64,000 nucleotides of DNA, taken from the NCBI GenBank assembly GCA_036268075.1, contig DATAUV010000013.1, positions 80,492 to 144,491 of the forward strand, given 5' to 3'. This DNA comes from DATARH01 sp036268075 (GTDB lineage Bacteria > Pseudomonadota > Alphaproteobacteria > ATCC43930 > CGMCC-115725). A model generated the notes under the pieces. The model did not search any database. It saw only the letters and a list, made by a program, of their open reading frames with translations, and had not been told where the DNA came from. A program made the translations under genes and the position numbers. Below, piece after piece: positions 31,865 through 41,275 of this stretch. The number at the start of each line of letters is the position of its first letter. Positions within the stretch are counted from its first letter, which is position 1.

Positions 31865-32746
31865 ATGCCGGCGAATACGAGTTTCCAGGGGCTCATTCTG
31901 GAATTGCAGCGCTTCTGGGCCACGCAAGGCTGCGTGATCCTGCAACCCTACGATATCGAGGTCGGCGCCGGCACGTTCCACCCGGCGACGGCGCTGCGCG
32001 CGCTGGGGCCGGAGCCGTGGCGCGCCGCCTATGTCCAGCCCTCGCGCCGCCCCACCGACGGGCGCTATGGCGAAAACCCGAACCGGTTGCAGCATTATTA
32101 CCAGCTTCAGGTGATATTGAAGCCGGCGCCGGCGAACAGCCAGGAGCTCTATCTGCAAAGCCTCGCCGCGCTCGGCATTGACGCGGCGAAGCACGACATC
32201 CGCTTTGTCGAGGACGATTGGGAAAGCCCGACATTGGGCGCCTGGGGGCTCGGCTGGGAGGTGTGGCTCGACGGGATGGAGGTGAGCCAATTCACCTATT
32301 TCCAGCAGGTCGGGGGGATCGAGTGCGACCCGGTCTCGACCGAGCTGACCTATGGACTCGAACGGCTGGCGATGTACGTGCAGGGGGTCGAGAGCATCTA
32401 CGCCCTCGACTATAACGGGCTGCCGGCGGGTGAGGGCGGGATCAGCTATGGCGACGTCTTCCTGCGCGCCGAGCGCGAGTTTTCGGCCTTCAACTTCGGG
32501 CGGGCCAACACCGACAGGCTGATCGAGCATTTCCGTGACGCCGAGGCCGAATGCGCCTCGCTCCTCGGCAGCGGCAACCAGCCGGCGCTGGCGCTGCCGG
32601 CCTATGACCAGGCGCTGAAGGCGAGCCATCTGTTCAACCTGCTCGACGCGCGCGGGGTCATCAGCGTCACCGAGCGCGCCGCCTATATCGGCCGCGTGCG
32701 GACGCTCGCGAAATCCTGCTGCGAAGCCTGGCTGGCGGGTGCGTGA
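31865..32746 (+). CDS. glyQ: Glycine--tRNA ligase alpha subunit
   Basis: A 293-residue catalytic alpha subunit of the bacterial tetrameric GlyRS, which forms glycyl-adenylate. Family motifs are FQGLILELQRFWATQGCVILQPYD, GAGTFHPATALRALGPEPW, YVQPSRRPTDGRYGENPNR and QVGGIECDPVSTELTYGLERLAMY. The ATG follows GAGGAAACCCATCAC. The beta subunit gene begins 1 base after its stop, so the pair is coupled. Confidence 0.98.
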   Translation: MPANTSFQGLILELQRFWATQGCVILQPYDIEVGAGTFHPATALRALGPEPWRAAYVQPSRRPTDGRYGENPNRLQHYYQLQVILKPAPANSQELYLQSLAALGIDAAKHDIRFVEDDWESPTLGAWGLGWEVWLDGMEVSQFTYFQQVGGIECDPVSTELTYGLERLAMYVQGVESIYALDYNGLPAGEGGISYGDVFLRAEREFSAFNFGRANTDRLIEHFRDAEAECASLLGSGNQPALALPAYDQALKASHLFNLLDARGVISVTERAAYIGRVRTLAKSCCEAWLAGA

Positions 32747-32747
32747 G

Positions 32748-34829
32748 ATGGGCGAACTTTTGCTCGAACTCTTGTCGGAGGAGATTCCCGCCAGAATGCA
32801 GCGGCGGGCGAGCGACGACCTCGTCGGGCTCATCCGCGACAAGCTCGCGGCCGCCGAAATCCCCGCCGCGTCGATCGCCGGCTACGTCACGCCGCGCCGC
32901 CTGACCGTGATCGCCGACGGCATCCCCGTAACCCAGCCCGATCGCAGCGAGGAGCGTCGCGGCCCGCGCGTCGGTGCGCCGGAGAACGCGGTCAACGGGT
33001 TTCTGCGCGCCGCGGGGCTCCAATCGATCGACCAGTGCGAGGTGCGCGGCGAATTCTATTTCGCCGTGATGCGCCGCCAGGGCCAGGCGACAAACGCCGT
33101 GCTGCCGAGCCTCGTCATGGAGGCGATCGCCGCGCTGCCCTGGCCGAAATCGATGCGCTTCCCGGCCGCGGAACTGCGCTGGGTGCGGCCGCTCAACTCG
33201 GCGATCTGCCTGTTCGACGGTGCGGTCGTCCCGCTGGCGCTTGGGAGGGTACCGGTCGGGAACACGACTCGCGGCCACCGTTTCCTGTCGCCGGGGGAGA
33301 TTACGGTGGCGAACGCCGCCGATTACCGCGCCAAGCTCGCGCAGGCGAATGTCGTCCTCGACCGCAACGAGCGCCGCGCCGCGATCACCAAGGCGCTCGA
33401 CGCGCGCGCGGCGGCGGAGGGGATGACCGTCAAGCCCGACGAGGGGCTGCTTGAGGAAGTGGCGGGACTCGTCGAATACCCCGTCGTCCTCGCCGGCACG
33501 ATCGACGCCGATTTCATGGACCTCCCGCCCGAGGTGCTGTCGACCTCGATGCGCGCGCACCAGAAATACTTCTCCGCGCTCAAGCCCGACGGCAGCCCGG
33601 CCCCGCGCTTCCTCTTCGTCGCCAACAACCGCACCCAAGACGGCGGCGCGGCGATCTCCGCCGGCAACGAACGCGTCCTCCGCGCCCGCCTCTCCGACGC
33701 AAGATTTTTCTGGGACCAGGACCGCAAGGTGAGGCTGGAGGATCGGGTTGGGGCGCTCAAGGGCCGGGTGTTCCACGCCAAGCTGGGGAGCGTCTACGAC
33801 AAGGCCGAGCGGGTCAAAGCCACTGCCTTTCAACTCGCGACATTTCTTCAGCTCCATCAGACGCTTCAGATGGAACCGATGGCGGCGGCGCGGCTAGCCG
33901 AGCACGCGGCATGGTTGGCGAAGGCTGATTTGTCCAGTGGCATGGTTGGCGAGTTTCCGGAATTGCAGGGCGTCATGGGGCGATATTACGCGCTCGACGC
34001 TGGCGAGGACCGGCGTGTCGCCGACGCTATCGCCGACCACTACAAGCCGCTCGGCCCGAACGACTCGTGCCCGACCGCGCCAGTCAGCGTAATGGTGGCA
34101 TTGGCGGACAAAATGGACACCTTGGCCGGCTTCTTTGCCGTTGGCGAGGTGCCGACAGGGTCCCGCGACCCTTTTGCCCTACGGCGAGCTGCTCTTGGCG
34201 CAATCCGATTGATCCGGGAAAACGGACTGCGGCTCCCGCTCCGACAAGCGATCGATATTGCGTCCAACGCGCTTCCGCAGACCAACCACGGATTGCGGGA
34301 CATCAAGCCCCAACTGCTTCCGTTCTTTGAAGATCGGATAAAGATTTACCTTCGCGAGCAGGGTGTGTCCCACGACCTGGTCGCCGCCGTCTTTGCCTTG
34401 AATGAAGATGACCTCATTCGCCTGCTTGCGCGGGTTGAGGCGCTTCGCAAGTTTCTTGATACCGATGACGGGGCCAATCTGCTGACGGCTTATCGGCGCG
34501 CGGCAAACATCGTGGCAATCGAAGAGCGGAAGGACGGGAAATCCTATGCCGAGCAGGTGCGCGACGCGCTGCTTGCAGAAGCCGAGGAAGAGGCGCTCGC
34601 CAGCCTGCTCCAGGAGATCAGTAGTGATGTCGGCGTTCTAGTCGAAAGGGAGCAATTCGGCCCCGCCATGGCCGCGCTGGCGCGACTTCGCCAGCCGGTC
34701 GATGAATTTTTTGCGCGCGTGACCGTTAACGTTGATGACATGGCGTTGCGCGAGAATCGGTTGCGTCTGTTATCGCGGATCAGAGCGACGATGAATCAGG
34801 TCGCCGATTTCTCGCAGATCGAAGGATAG
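32748..34829 (+). CDS. glyS: Glycine--tRNA ligase beta subunit
   Basis: A 693-residue beta subunit that binds tRNA-Gly. MGELLLELLSEEIPARMQ starts the family N-terminus. HD-like and anticodon-binding domains follow, with GEVPTGSRDPFALRRAALG and a C-terminal helical domain ending MNQVADFSQIEG. The frame is intact. From about 33.8 kb to the end, codon use shifts toward A/T-ending codons (CTT, ATT, TTT, GGA). For example, 34201-34260 has 34 G+C of 60, against 44 of 60 at 33181-33240. This suggests replacement of the 3' half by recombination. Confidence 0.97.
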   Translation: MGELLLELLSEEIPARMQRRASDDLVGLIRDKLAAAEIPAASIAGYVTPRRLTVIADGIPVTQPDRSEERRGPRVGAPENAVNGFLRAAGLQSIDQCEVRGEFYFAVMRRQGQATNAVLPSLVMEAIAALPWPKSMRFPAAELRWVRPLNSAICLFDGAVVPLALGRVPVGNTTRGHRFLSPGEITVANAADYRAKLAQANVVLDRNERRAAITKALDARAAAEGMTVKPDEGLLEEVAGLVEYPVVLAGTIDADFMDLPPEVLSTSMRAHQKYFSALKPDGSPAPRFLFVANNRTQDGGAAISAGNERVLRARLSDARFFWDQDRKVRLEDRVGALKGRVFHAKLGSVYDKAERVKATAFQLATFLQLHQTLQMEPMAAARLAEHAAWLAKADLSSGMVGEFPELQGVMGRYYALDAGEDRRVADAIADHYKPLGPNDSCPTAPVSVMVALADKMDTLAGFFAVGEVPTGSRDPFALRRAALGAIRLIRENGLRLPLRQAIDIASNALPQTNHGLRDIKPQLLPFFEDRIKIYLREQGVSHDLVAAVFALNEDDLIRLLARVEALRKFLDTDDGANLLTAYRRAANIVAIEERKDGKSYAEQVRDALLAEAEEEALASLLQEISSDVGVLVEREQFGPAMAALARLRQPVDEFFARVTVNVDDMALRENRLRLLSRIRATMNQVADFSQIEG

Positions 34830-34850
34830 CCGGAACCAGCGTGCCGAAGC

Positions 34851-34917
34851 CCTCACCCGCCGATCCCCGGATTTCGCCGGGGTCGGCACCCTCTCCCGCC
34901 GTGCGGGCGAGGGGAAT
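34851..34917. repeat. Short copy of the CCCTCGCCCGCA palindromic family
   Basis: It begins CCCTCACCCGCC, has a small hairpin GATCCCCGGATTTCGCCGGGGTC, then CACCCTCTCCCGCCGTGCGGGCGAGGGG. This matches the right half of the elements at 11976-12123 and 45061-45221. It lies between glyS and ppdK and looks like a partial copy. Confidence 0.7.
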
Positions 34918-34955
34918 GGGGCGGCACGGCAAAAGCAAGAAGGAACGGTCGGCCG

Positions 34956-37631
34956 ATGACGAAATGGGTCTACAGCTTCGGTAACGGCGCCGCCGAGGGG
35001 CGGGCGGATATGCGGAACCTGTTGGGCGGGAAAGGCGCCGGGCTGGCCGAGATGGCCAATCTCGGGCTGCCGGTGCCGCCGGGGTTCACGATCACGACCG
35101 AGGTGTGCACGCATTTCTACGATCGCGGGAAAACCTATCCGGACGGGCTGGAGGCGGAGATCGCCGCGGCGCTGGCTTCGGTCGAGAAGGCGCTGGGGCT
35201 GAAATTCGGCGACCCTGCGAACCCGCTGCTCGTCTCGGTGCGGTCGGGCGCGCGGGCGTCGATGCCGGGGATGATGGACACGGTCCTCAACCTCGGGCTC
35301 AACGACGAGACGGTGGAGGGGCTCGCCCGCAAGAGCGGCGACGAGCGGTTCGCCTATGACAGCTATCGCCGCTTTCTGCAGATGTACGGCCAGGTCGTGC
35401 TCGGCATCGAGCACCACCATTTCGAGCAGCTTATCGAGGAGCACAAGATCGACGCCGGGGTGGTGCTCGACACCGAGCTCGTCGCCGAGGATTGGAAGGA
35501 GCTGGCCGGCGCGTTCCGCGAGGTGATCGAAAGCGAGATCCGCAGGCCGTTTCCGCAGGATGTCCACGACCAGCTCAAGGGCGCGATCGACGCGGTGTTC
35601 GGCAGTTGGATGAACCCGCGCGCCGTGACCTATCGCCGGCTCCACGGCATCCCCGCCGATTGGGGCACCGCCGTCAACGTGCAGGCGATGGTGTTCGGCA
35701 ATATGGGTGAGGATTGCGCGACCGGCGTCGCCTTTACCCGCGACCCGTCGACCGGCGCCAACGAGTTCTACGGCGAGTACCTCGTCAACGCGCAGGGTGA
35801 GGATGTCGTCGCCGGCATCCGCACCCCTCAGCGCCTGACGATCGCCGCCAAGAAGGCCGGCAAATCGCCGCTGCCGGCGATGGAGGAGGTGATGCCGGCG
35901 GTCTTTGCCGACCTCGCCAAGGTGCGGCGCACGCTCGAAGACCATTACCGCGACATGCAGGACATCGAGTTCACCGTCGAGCGCGGCAAGCTGTGGATGC
36001 TGCAGACTCGCACCGGCAAGCGCACCGCCCAGGCCGCGCTGAAGATCGCGGTGGCGCTGGTCGAGGAAGGCGTGATCGATAGGAACGAGGCGATCCGGCG
36101 CATCGAGCCGGCCTCACTCGACCAGCTCCTCCACCCGATGCTCGACCCCTCGGCGAAGACCACGGTGCTGGCGCACGGCCTGCCGGCGTCGCCCGGCGCG
36201 GCTTGCGGCAAGGTTGTGTTCTCCGCGGACGAGGCCGAATGGCTCGCCGGGCGCGGCGAGGCGGTGATCCTGGTGCGGGTCGAGACCAGCCCGGAGGATA
36301 TCCACGGAATGCACGCCGCCCGCGGCATCCTCACGACCCGCGGCGGGATGACCAGCCATGCGGCGGTGGTCGCTCGCGGCATGGGGCGGCCCTGCGTCGC
36401 CGGCGCGGGGGATATCCGCGTCGATTACGAGGCCGGCAACTTCACCGTGCGCAATGTCCAGGTCGCGGCCGGCGATTTGATCACGCTCAACGGCTCGACC
36501 GGCGAGCTCATGCTCGGCGAGGTGCCGACGATCCAGCCGAAGCTGTCGGGCGATTTCGCGACGCTGATGGGCTGGGCCGACAGCCTCAGGACGCTCGGCG
36601 TGCGCGCGAACGCCGAAACCCCGGCCGACGCCCGCGCGGCGAAGAATTTCGGCGCCGAGGGGATCGGCCTGTCGCGCACCGAGCATATGTTCTTCGAGGC
36701 CGACCGCATCGATTCGATGCGCGAAATGATCATGGCCGACGAGGAGGCGGGCCGCCGCACCGCGCTCGCCAAGCTCTTGCCGATGCAGCGTGAGGATTTC
36801 GCCGAGCTGTTCCGCATCATGAAAGGGTCGCCGGTGACGATCCGGCTGCTCGACCCGCCGCTGCACGAATTCCTGCCCAAGACCGACGCCGAATTCACCG
36901 AGCTGGCCCGGGCGACCGGCAAGGATGTCGCCGAGATCCGCGCCCGCAGCCATTACCTGCACGAGGCCAACCCGATGCTCGGCCATCGCGGCTGCCGGCT
37001 CGGGATCACCTATCCCGAGATCTACGAGATGCAGGCGGTCGCGATCTTCGAGGCGGCGATCGCCGTGACCAAGGAGCTGGGCAGTCCGGTCGCGCCCGAG
37101 ATCATGGTGCCGCTGATCGCGACGCGGCGGGAGTTCGACATCCTGAAGGAGATGGTCGATCGTGTCGGGCGCGAGGCGATGGACAAGGCCGGGGTCCAAA
37201 TCCCCTATCAGACAGGCACGATGATCGAGCTGCCCCGCGCCGCGCTGATGGCCGGCGACATCGCCGAGAGCGCGAGCTTTTTCAGCTTTGGCACCAATGA
37301 TTTGACGCAAACCGTGTTCGGCCTCTCCCGAGACGACGCGGCGAGCTTTATCGGCATCTATCAGCGGCTCGGGGTTTTGGCGCACGACCCGTTCCAGACG
37401 CTCGACACCGAGGGCGTCGGCGAATTGATCCGCATCGCCAAGGAGCGCGGCCGCAAGACCCGCCCCGACCTCAAGGTCGGCATCTGCGGCGAACACGGCG
37501 GCGACCCCGCCTCGATCCGCTTCTGCCGTGAGATCGGGCTGGATTACGTGAGCTGCTCCCCGTACCGCGTGCCGATCGCAAGGCTCGCGGCGGCGCAGGC
37601 GGAGTTGGACGAAGGGGTGGGGACGGCGTAG
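34956..37631 (+). CDS. ppdK: Pyruvate, phosphate dikinase
   Basis: An 891-residue PPDK, interconverting pyruvate + ATP + Pi with PEP + AMP + PPi in the cytosol. The N-terminal ATP-grasp domain has LLGGKGAGLAEMANLGLPVPPGFTI. The swivelling domain has the catalytic His in GGMTSHAAVVARGMGRPC, and the C-terminal TIM barrel has FFSFGTNDLTQTVFG and GICGEHGGDPASIRFC. The length is typical. AAGAAGGAACGG precedes the ATG. It sits downstream of glyS, its frequent neighbour in alphaproteobacteria. Confidence 0.98.
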   Translation: MTKWVYSFGNGAAEGRADMRNLLGGKGAGLAEMANLGLPVPPGFTITTEVCTHFYDRGKTYPDGLEAEIAAALASVEKALGLKFGDPANPLLVSVRSGARASMPGMMDTVLNLGLNDETVEGLARKSGDERFAYDSYRRFLQMYGQVVLGIEHHHFEQLIEEHKIDAGVVLDTELVAEDWKELAGAFREVIESEIRRPFPQDVHDQLKGAIDAVFGSWMNPRAVTYRRLHGIPADWGTAVNVQAMVFGNMGEDCATGVAFTRDPSTGANEFYGEYLVNAQGEDVVAGIRTPQRLTIAAKKAGKSPLPAMEEVMPAVFADLAKVRRTLEDHYRDMQDIEFTVERGKLWMLQTRTGKRTAQAALKIAVALVEEGVIDRNEAIRRIEPASLDQLLHPMLDPSAKTTVLAHGLPASPGAACGKVVFSADEAEWLAGRGEAVILVRVETSPEDIHGMHAARGILTTRGGMTSHAAVVARGMGRPCVAGAGDIRVDYEAGNFTVRNVQVAAGDLITLNGSTGELMLGEVPTIQPKLSGDFATLMGWADSLRTLGVRANAETPADARAAKNFGAEGIGLSRTEHMFFEADRIDSMREMIMADEEAGRRTALAKLLPMQREDFAELFRIMKGSPVTIRLLDPPLHEFLPKTDAEFTELARATGKDVAEIRARSHYLHEANPMLGHRGCRLGITYPEIYEMQAVAIFEAAIAVTKELGSPVAPEIMVPLIATRREFDILKEMVDRVGREAMDKAGVQIPYQTGTMIELPRAALMAGDIAESASFFSFGTNDLTQTVFGLSRDDAASFIGIYQRLGVLAHDPFQTLDTEGVGELIRIAKERGRKTRPDLKVGICGEHGGDPASIRFCREIGLDYVSCSPYRVPIARLAAAQAELDEGVGTA

Positions 37632-37645
37632 GGGCGCCGAAGGGT

Positions 37646-37719
37646 GATGGGCTTCGCTGCGCTCAGCCCATCCTACGAGGTCGGCGCCGTAGGATGGGCT
37701 GAGCGCAGCGAAGCCCATC
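37646..37719. repeat. Perfect 31-bp inverted repeat (GTAGGATGGG family)
   Basis: The arms at 37646-37676 and 37689-37719 are exact reverse complements, separated by a 12-base loop. It lies between convergent genes (ppdK and the ygfZ-like gene), where it could act as a two-way transcript end, though no T-run follows either arm. The right arm reads GTAGGATGGGCTGAGCGCAG onward. Confidence 0.92.
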
Positions 37720-37748
37720 AGCTTTCAGACGCGGTTCGCCGGTAAAGA

Positions 37749-38585
37749 TCAATCCGCTTCCACCCGCATCCACGCCGGAACCGTCGCGACGACGGTGGCG
37801 CCCTCTACGGAAAGCGGCGCATCCGCGTGCTCCAGCCGTAGCAGCGCCAGCCCCATGTCCCCGCGGCTCGACCGCATCTCGCCGGCTTCCTTGCCGCCGA
37901 GGGTGAGGATCGTGCCGGGCTCCGGGACGGTGCCGTCGATCCTTACCGGAAACAGGCGCTTTTTGATCAGGCCGCGGTATTTGGTGCGCGCGGTCAGTTC
38001 CTGGCCGATATAGCAGCCCTTTTGCCAATCTACGCCATGGAGCTCGTCGAACCCCGCTTCGAGAAGGATCGACTTGTCGACGACGAGGTCGCGGCTGCCG
38101 TCGGGAATGCCGAGGCTGAGGCGCAGCTCGTCATACTCGGCGAAACCGGTTTCCCGGAGCCCCAACCCGGCGAGGGTCGTGCGCAGCGTGTCGCGAGGGA
38201 GGATCGCGCGGCCGCCGAGCTCGGGGAGGCGCGGGTCGGGGACGGCGATGTCGGGGAGGTCGCCGCCGAACACCGCGGCGACGGCGAGGTCGGGCAATTC
38301 CTCGATCGTCACCTTGGCGCGCAGCCGGTACATCGACAGCCGCCGCTTCAGATCGGCGAGACGGGCGGCCTCGGCGTCGAGCCAGATCGCGTCGTCCCGC
38401 CCGACCATGATGAAATCGTGCAGGTACTTGCCCTGCGCGGTCAGCAGGGCGGCGTAGAGCGCCTGCCGGGGGGCAAGCTTGCTCGTGTCGTTGGATACCA
38501 GCCCTTGCAGGAACGCGGCGCGGTCGTCACCCCGGACGGCCAGGATGCCGCGGTCTTCGAGCACGGTGAATTGCGTGACGGGCAT
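37749..38585 (-). CDS. ygfZ: YgfZ/GcvT-type folate-binding protein (Fe-S cluster assembly)
   Basis: A 278-residue protein of the YgfZ/IBA57 family, which helps maturation of certain [4Fe-4S] enzymes using tetrahydrofolate. The signature KGCYIGQELTARTKYRG (K-G-C-Y-I-G-Q-E) lies near residues 189-205. The N-terminus has LAVRGDDRAAFLQGLVSNDTSKL, and the C-terminus lacks glycine-cleavage residues. It is divergent from the GT9 gene. Confidence 0.92.
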   Translation of the reverse strand: MPVTQFTVLEDRGILAVRGDDRAAFLQGLVSNDTSKLAPRQALYAALLTAQGKYLHDFIMVGRDDAIWLDAEAARLADLKRRLSMYRLRAKVTIEELPDLAVAAVFGGDLPDIAVPDPRLPELGGRAILPRDTLRTTLAGLGLRETGFAEYDELRLSLGIPDGSRDLVVDKSILLEAGFDELHGVDWQKGCYIGQELTARTKYRGLIKKRLFPVRIDGTVPEPGTILTLGGKEAGEMRSSRGDMGLALLRLEHADAPLSVEGATVVATVPAWMRVEAD

Positions 38586-38657
38586 GAGGGTAACAGGTAG
38601 AACCCCCGGGTTTGCTTGGCAAGGGCCGCAAGGCGGGGCTATGAGCGCGCAGGGGCC

Positions 38658-39617
38658 GTGAACATCCTGTTTGTGACCGCAACGCGCATCGGCGACGCCG
38701 TGTTGTCGACCGGCCTCCTATCCCATCTGATCGAGCGCTACCCGGGCGCGCGCATCACCATCGCCGCCGGCCCGCTTGCCGCGCCGCTTTTCGCGGGGGT
38801 GCCGGGCGTCGAGCGGGTCATCGTCGTCGAAAAACTGACGGCCTCGGTGCATTGGCTGAAGCTCTACGCGGCGGTGGCGCGCAGGCGGTGGGACCTCGTC
38901 GTCGATCTGCGCGGGTCGGCGCTGGCGTGGCTGCTCTGGGCGCGCGAGCGCAAGGTGGCCGCGAAAGGGCGTGACGACATCCATCGCGTGCGCCATCTCG
39001 GTGCGCTGTTCGGGCTCGATCCGCCGCCCGGGCCGACGCTGTGGCTCGGCGCGTCCGCGATCGCCGAGGCGGCGCGGCTGGTGCCGCCGGGCGACCCGGT
39101 GCTGGCAATCGGCCCCGCCGCCAATTGGCGCGGCAAGCAGTGGCGTGGCGAGCGGTTTGCCGAACTGGCGCAACGGCTGGTCGGGCCGGACGGCGTGCTT
39201 CCCGGCGCGCGCGTCGCGGTGCTCGCCGCCGAGCACGAGCGGGCGCAGGCCGAGCCGTTGCTCGGGGCGCTGTCGCCGAGCCGAACCATCGACCTCGTCG
39301 GCAAGACCGGCGTCCTGACGGCCGCGGCGGTGGTCAAGGGCACCGCGATGTTCATCGGCAACGACACCGGCCTGATGCACATCGCCGCCGCGGTCGGGAC
39401 GCCGACACTCGGCCTGTTCGGCCCGAGCCCGGCCGCGCGCTACGCGCCGTGGGGGCTCTGCACCGCCGTCGTCAAGACAACGCTGACCCCGGCCGAAATG
39501 TTCGGCCCCGGCTTCGACCATCGCACCACCGACACATTGATGGACAGTCTTTCGGTCGCGGCGGCGGAGAGGGCGGTGCGCGCGCTGTGGCGGCGCGCGG
39601 CCGGCGGCGCGACGTGA
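38658..39617 (+). CDS. Glycosyltransferase family 9 (heptosyltransferase-like)
   Basis: A 319-residue GT-B enzyme of the LPS heptosyltransferase family. The N-terminus is VNILFVTATRIGDAVLSTGLLSHL, where the Asp of GDAVL is the likely catalytic base. The sugar-nucleotide site is FIGNDTGLMHIAAAVGTPTLGLFGPS. I chose GTG at 38658, as GAGCGCGCAGGGG lies just upstream; the frame is open further upstream but without homology. It opens the polysaccharide cluster. Donor and acceptor are unknown. Confidence 0.9.
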   Translation: MNILFVTATRIGDAVLSTGLLSHLIERYPGARITIAAGPLAAPLFAGVPGVERVIVVEKLTASVHWLKLYAAVARRRWDLVVDLRGSALAWLLWARERKVAAKGRDDIHRVRHLGALFGLDPPPGPTLWLGASAIAEAARLVPPGDPVLAIGPAANWRGKQWRGERFAELAQRLVGPDGVLPGARVAVLAAEHERAQAEPLLGALSPSRTIDLVGKTGVLTAAAVVKGTAMFIGNDTGLMHIAAAVGTPTLGLFGPSPAARYAPWGLCTAVVKTTLTPAEMFGPGFDHRTTDTLMDSLSVAAAERAVRALWRRAAGGAT

Positions 39618-39716
39618 ACGGGCCGGGTTCGCTGTTGCGCTTCCCGGGTGGCTCGGTTATCTCAGTTTTCGATGTAATCGCCGAAATTGCCGCCGGGAAC
39701 GTTGCTTACGGACGCC

Positions 39717-40496
39717 ATGACCGACAATAAACCAGACATTTCGATTTTGGTCGTCGCCCATAATGAGGAAGAAAATTTGGAAAGCTGCCTCGGAAGCGCG
39801 GCGGTTGGCCGGGAATGCGTGGTGGTGCTCGATCGTTGCACCGACCGCTCCGGCGAGATCGCGCGGCGGTTCCAGGCCCGGGTGCTGGAGGGCGCCTGGC
39901 CGGTCGAGGCGGACCGCCGCAACGCCGGGATCGAATTCTGCCGGTCGGCCTGGATTCTCGAACTGGATGCCGACGAGCGCATCTCCGACGTGCTGGGCCG
40001 TGAGCTGGAAGCGGCGACGGCCGGCGCCGGCCTCGATTATTACTATGTCCCTCTGCACAATTACATTGGTCAATACTGGGTTCGGCACGGGTGGGGTGCC
40101 TATAACGGCACGGCCGCCAAGCCGGCGCTGTTCCGCAAGGGATGCAAGGTGTGGGGCGCCGGCGAGATTCACCCCAGGCTCGCCTTGACCGGCAAGTCCG
40201 GCTCGATGACCGGCCATATCGACCATTTCGTCGACAAGGACGTGCCGAGCCTGATCCAACGCCTCAACCGCTATTCCGACGCGGCCGCGCGCGACCTGGT
40301 CCGGGGCGGGCAGCGGCTTTCGGCCCTCAGAACCGCCCGCCGGTTCTTTTCCCGGTTTCTCAAATCGTATTGGCAGCGGCGCGGCTATCGCGAAGGATGG
40401 CGCGGCGTGCTGCTGGCGTTGTTTTCCGGACTGTATCCGGTGCTGACCCATATCAAGGCGCTGGACCTGCGCGAACGCGCCGAACGCAATGTTTAG
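39717..40496 (+). CDS. Glycosyltransferase family 2 (WaaE/KdtX-like)
   Basis: A 259-residue GT-A enzyme. It starts MTDNKPDISILVVAHNEEENLESCLGS. CVVVLDRCTDRSGEIAR and the metal motif WILELDADERIS follow, as in WaaE/KdtX glucosyltransferases that decorate the LPS core. The C-terminal helix region ends THIKALDLRERAERNV. The ATG is inside a slightly A/T-richer stretch (39650-39790) than the surroundings. It overlaps the next gene by 8 bases. Confidence 0.88.
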   Translation: MTDNKPDISILVVAHNEEENLESCLGSAAVGRECVVVLDRCTDRSGEIARRFQARVLEGAWPVEADRRNAGIEFCRSAWILELDADERISDVLGRELEAATAGAGLDYYYVPLHNYIGQYWVRHGWGAYNGTAAKPALFRKGCKVWGAGEIHPRLALTGKSGSMTGHIDHFVDKDVPSLIQRLNRYSDAAARDLVRGGQRLSALRTARRFFSRFLKSYWQRRGYREGWRGVLLALFSGLYPVLTHIKALDLRERAERNV

Positions 40497-41238
40497 GCGG
40501 CTGCGACAGAGTTGGGGCCGGAAGCAGGCGCTCTCGAAGCATTTCTACCGGCGCTTTACCGAGAAATACTTCGCCCACGACGTCAATTTCGAGCTGCAGA
40601 TGATGGCACGCCATGACGCGGCGCTGTACATCCGCCAGAACATGCCCGGCGCCAATATGTACGCGGATCGCTGGCGATTGCTCGCGGCGGCGGTCGACGC
40701 CGCGCCGCGGCAGGGGATGGTTCTCGAATTCGGGGTCGAAAAGGGAGCGAGCGCGAATTTCATCGCCGGCCGGATCGCCGGGCGCGGCGACGGGGCTGTG
40801 GTCGACGCCTTCGACAGCTTTGAGGGATTGCCCGAAAGCTGGCATGGCACCTACGAGACGCGCGGCAAATTCAACCTCGACGGCCGGGTTCCCCGGCTGC
40901 TCCCGAATGTTCGGGTCCATCGCGGCTGGTTTGACGCGACTTTGCCCGGTTTTCGCCAGGCCGCCGAGGCCACGCGGATCGCCCTGCTGCATATCGATTG
41001 CGACATCTATTCGTCGACGCGGACAGTCTTTGACAATGTCGGCGATCTGTTGAGGCCCGGGTCGATTGTCGTGTTCGACGAGTACTTCAATTATCATGGC
41101 TGGGAGCTGCACGAGTTCAAGGCCTGGGGGGAATTCGTGTCGGCCCGCCGGGTCAAATACACTTATCGCGGCTTTTGCGGGCAAGGGGGCCAGGTGTTTT
41201 TGCGGATCGACGAGATGGGGGGCGAGGGCGCTGGCTGA
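40489..41238 (+). CDS. TylF/MycF-like class I methyltransferase
   Basis: A 249-residue protein. The SAM-binding motif is MVLEFGVEKGASANFIAGR near residues 77-95. VVDAFDSFEGLPESWHGTYETRGKFN and ALLHIDCDIYSSTRTVFDNV supply the metal-dependent TylF-type active site residues. It ends with IVVFDEYFNYHGWELHEFKAWGEF. Such enzymes O-methylate sugars, which fits a place between glycosyltransferase genes. It overlaps the GT2 gene, pointing to translational coupling. Confidence 0.85.
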   Translation: MFRRLRQSWGRKQALSKHFYRRFTEKYFAHDVNFELQMMARHDAALYIRQNMPGANMYADRWRLLAAAVDAAPRQGMVLEFGVEKGASANFIAGRIAGRGDGAVVDAFDSFEGLPESWHGTYETRGKFNLDGRVPRLLPNVRVHRGWFDATLPGFRQAAEATRIALLHIDCDIYSSTRTVFDNVGDLLRPGSIVVFDEYFNYHGWELHEFKAWGEFVSARRVKYTYRGFCGQGGQVFLRIDEMGGEGAG

Positions 41239-41275
41239 CGGCGGCGCCTCCGACCGACGGGCGGCGCTGATCGTG

